24,823 nucleotides of DNA from assembly GCA_021108055.1 (NCBI GenBank), contig JAIORR010000170.1, positions 1-24,823 of the forward strand, read 5' to 3'. The notes under the pieces were generated by a model, which saw only the letters and a program-made list of their open reading frames with translations, had not been told where the DNA came from and searched no databases. Position 1 is the stretch's first letter. The number at the start of each line of letters is the position of its first letter. This DNA is from Candidatus Cloacimonadota bacterium. GTDB taxonomy: Bacteria; Cloacimonadota; Cloacimonadia; Cloacimonadales; TCS61. Position numbers and translations under genes: made by a program. Shown here piece after piece: positions 24,525 to 24,823 of the stretch.

Positions 24525-24600
24525 TGGCAGGCCCGGCAGGACTTGAACCCGCAACCCCTGGTTTTGGAGACCAGTGCTCTACCAGTTGAGCTACAAGCCT
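24525..24600 (-). tRNA. trnW: tRNA-Trp (CCA anticodon)
   Basis: This 76-base tRNA includes an encoded 3' CCA (24527-24525). The acceptor stem pairs AGGCTTG with CGGGCCT (two G-T wobbles), the D stem GCTC with GAGC, the anticodon stem CTGGT with ACCAG around loop CTCCAAA (anticodon CCA), a five-base variable loop, and the T stem GCGGG with CCTGC around TTCAAGT. The discriminator is G73, as expected for bacterial tRNA-Trp. It lies between rpmG and secE, a placement seen in many bacteria, and is presumably cut from the tuf-rpmG-secE transcript. Confidence 0.97.
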
Positions 24601-24609
24601 GCATTGCTT

Positions 24610-24759
24610 TTATCTTGTTTGTTTATGCTCGGTGTGTTTTCTGCATTTTGGACAGAATTTTTTGAAAACAACTCTTTCTGGGTGCTTTCTTCTGTTCTTT
24701 GTAACAGAATAATTTCTGTTTTTGCATTCTTCACAAGCCAATGTGATTATTTCTCTCAT
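24610..24759 (-). CDS. rpmG: 50S ribosomal protein L33
   Basis: This short gene encodes 49 residues (MREIITLACEECKNRNYS...KHTEHKQTR). Four cysteines in two CxxC pairs (Cys9, Cys12, Cys36, Cys39) identify the zinc-binding C+ form of L33, a small 50S protein near the E site. The ATG at 24759 is preceded by TAGGAT, which overlaps the tuf stop codon eight bases upstream, so rpmG is translated in the wake of tuf. It ends nine bases before the tRNA-Trp gene. No C- paralogue is in the window. Confidence 0.96.
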   Translation of the reverse strand: MREIITLACEECKNRNYSVTKNRRKHPERVVFKKFCPKCRKHTEHKQTR

Positions 24760-24767
24760 ATTTTATC

Positions 24768-24823
24768 CTATTCAAAGATTTCGCTTACAACGCCGGCACC
24801 AATAGTTCTGCCACCTTCACGGA
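24768..24823 (-). CDS. tuf: Elongation factor Tu, C-terminal end (partial)
   Basis: Only the last 17-18 codons before the TAG at 24770-24768 are inside the window. They read REGGRTIGAGVVSEIFE, the nearly invariant end of bacterial EF-Tu (domain III), the GTPase that delivers aminoacyl-tRNA to the ribosome. The gene continues beyond the right edge. It is followed at once by rpmG, the usual tuf-rpmG-trnW-secE order. Confidence 0.96.
   Translation of the reverse strand, partial: REGGRTIGAGVVSEIFE

Overview
The window (24.8 kb, AT-rich) is one long leftward-reading chromosomal segment of an AT-rich bacterium: every supported gene is on the minus strand. The right-hand 14 kb is core translation and transcription machinery, in the order tuf (3' end only) - rpmG - tRNA-Trp - secE - nusG - rplK - rplA - rplJ - rplL - [hairpin] - rpoB - rpoC - rpsL - rpsG - fusA - [terminator]. 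This joins the classical secE/nusG, L11-L1-L10-L12-beta-beta' and str clusters head to tail. Strong Shine-Dalgarno sequences (GGAGG-like) precede most genes. Together with the pair of exported DUF3857 proteins, the AT-rich codon use and the divergent RpoB/RpoC/EF-G residues, this is compatible with a Gram-negative lineage near the FCB group, for example Cloacimonadota. That placement is an inference and was not tested.

After the fusA terminator (about 10525-10566) comes a second closely spaced run: prmC (release-factor methyltransferase), murA (peptidoglycan precursor), mnmA (tRNA 2-thiouridine) and wecB (UDP-GlcNAc 2-epimerase). Next is a small BrnT/BrnA toxin-antitoxin module, then two overlapping genes for large exported DUF3857/transglutaminase-like proteins. 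The brnTA module lies between two near-identical 58-bp copies of the last 18 codons plus stop of wecB. This suggests that the cassette inserted at the 3' end of wecB while restoring an intact gene end.

The left end (1-1.7 kb) is accessory: a ribbon-helix-helix antitoxin with an unusually short RelE/ParE-type toxin, a GNAT acetyltransferase with a YoaP-like C-terminal domain, and a plus-strand terminator at 16-45 that belongs to a gene left of the window.

No stretch longer than 300 bases is free of genes. The largest gaps are 1-214, 986-1144, 1588-1722 and 21510-21639. Points of most interest are the wecB-end duplication around brnTA, a DUF3857 pair in which one partner has lost the whole transglutaminase triad, and an EF-G with substitutions at both domain IV tip residues that normally touch the decoding site. 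I found no CRISPR array, insertion sequence or phage gene.
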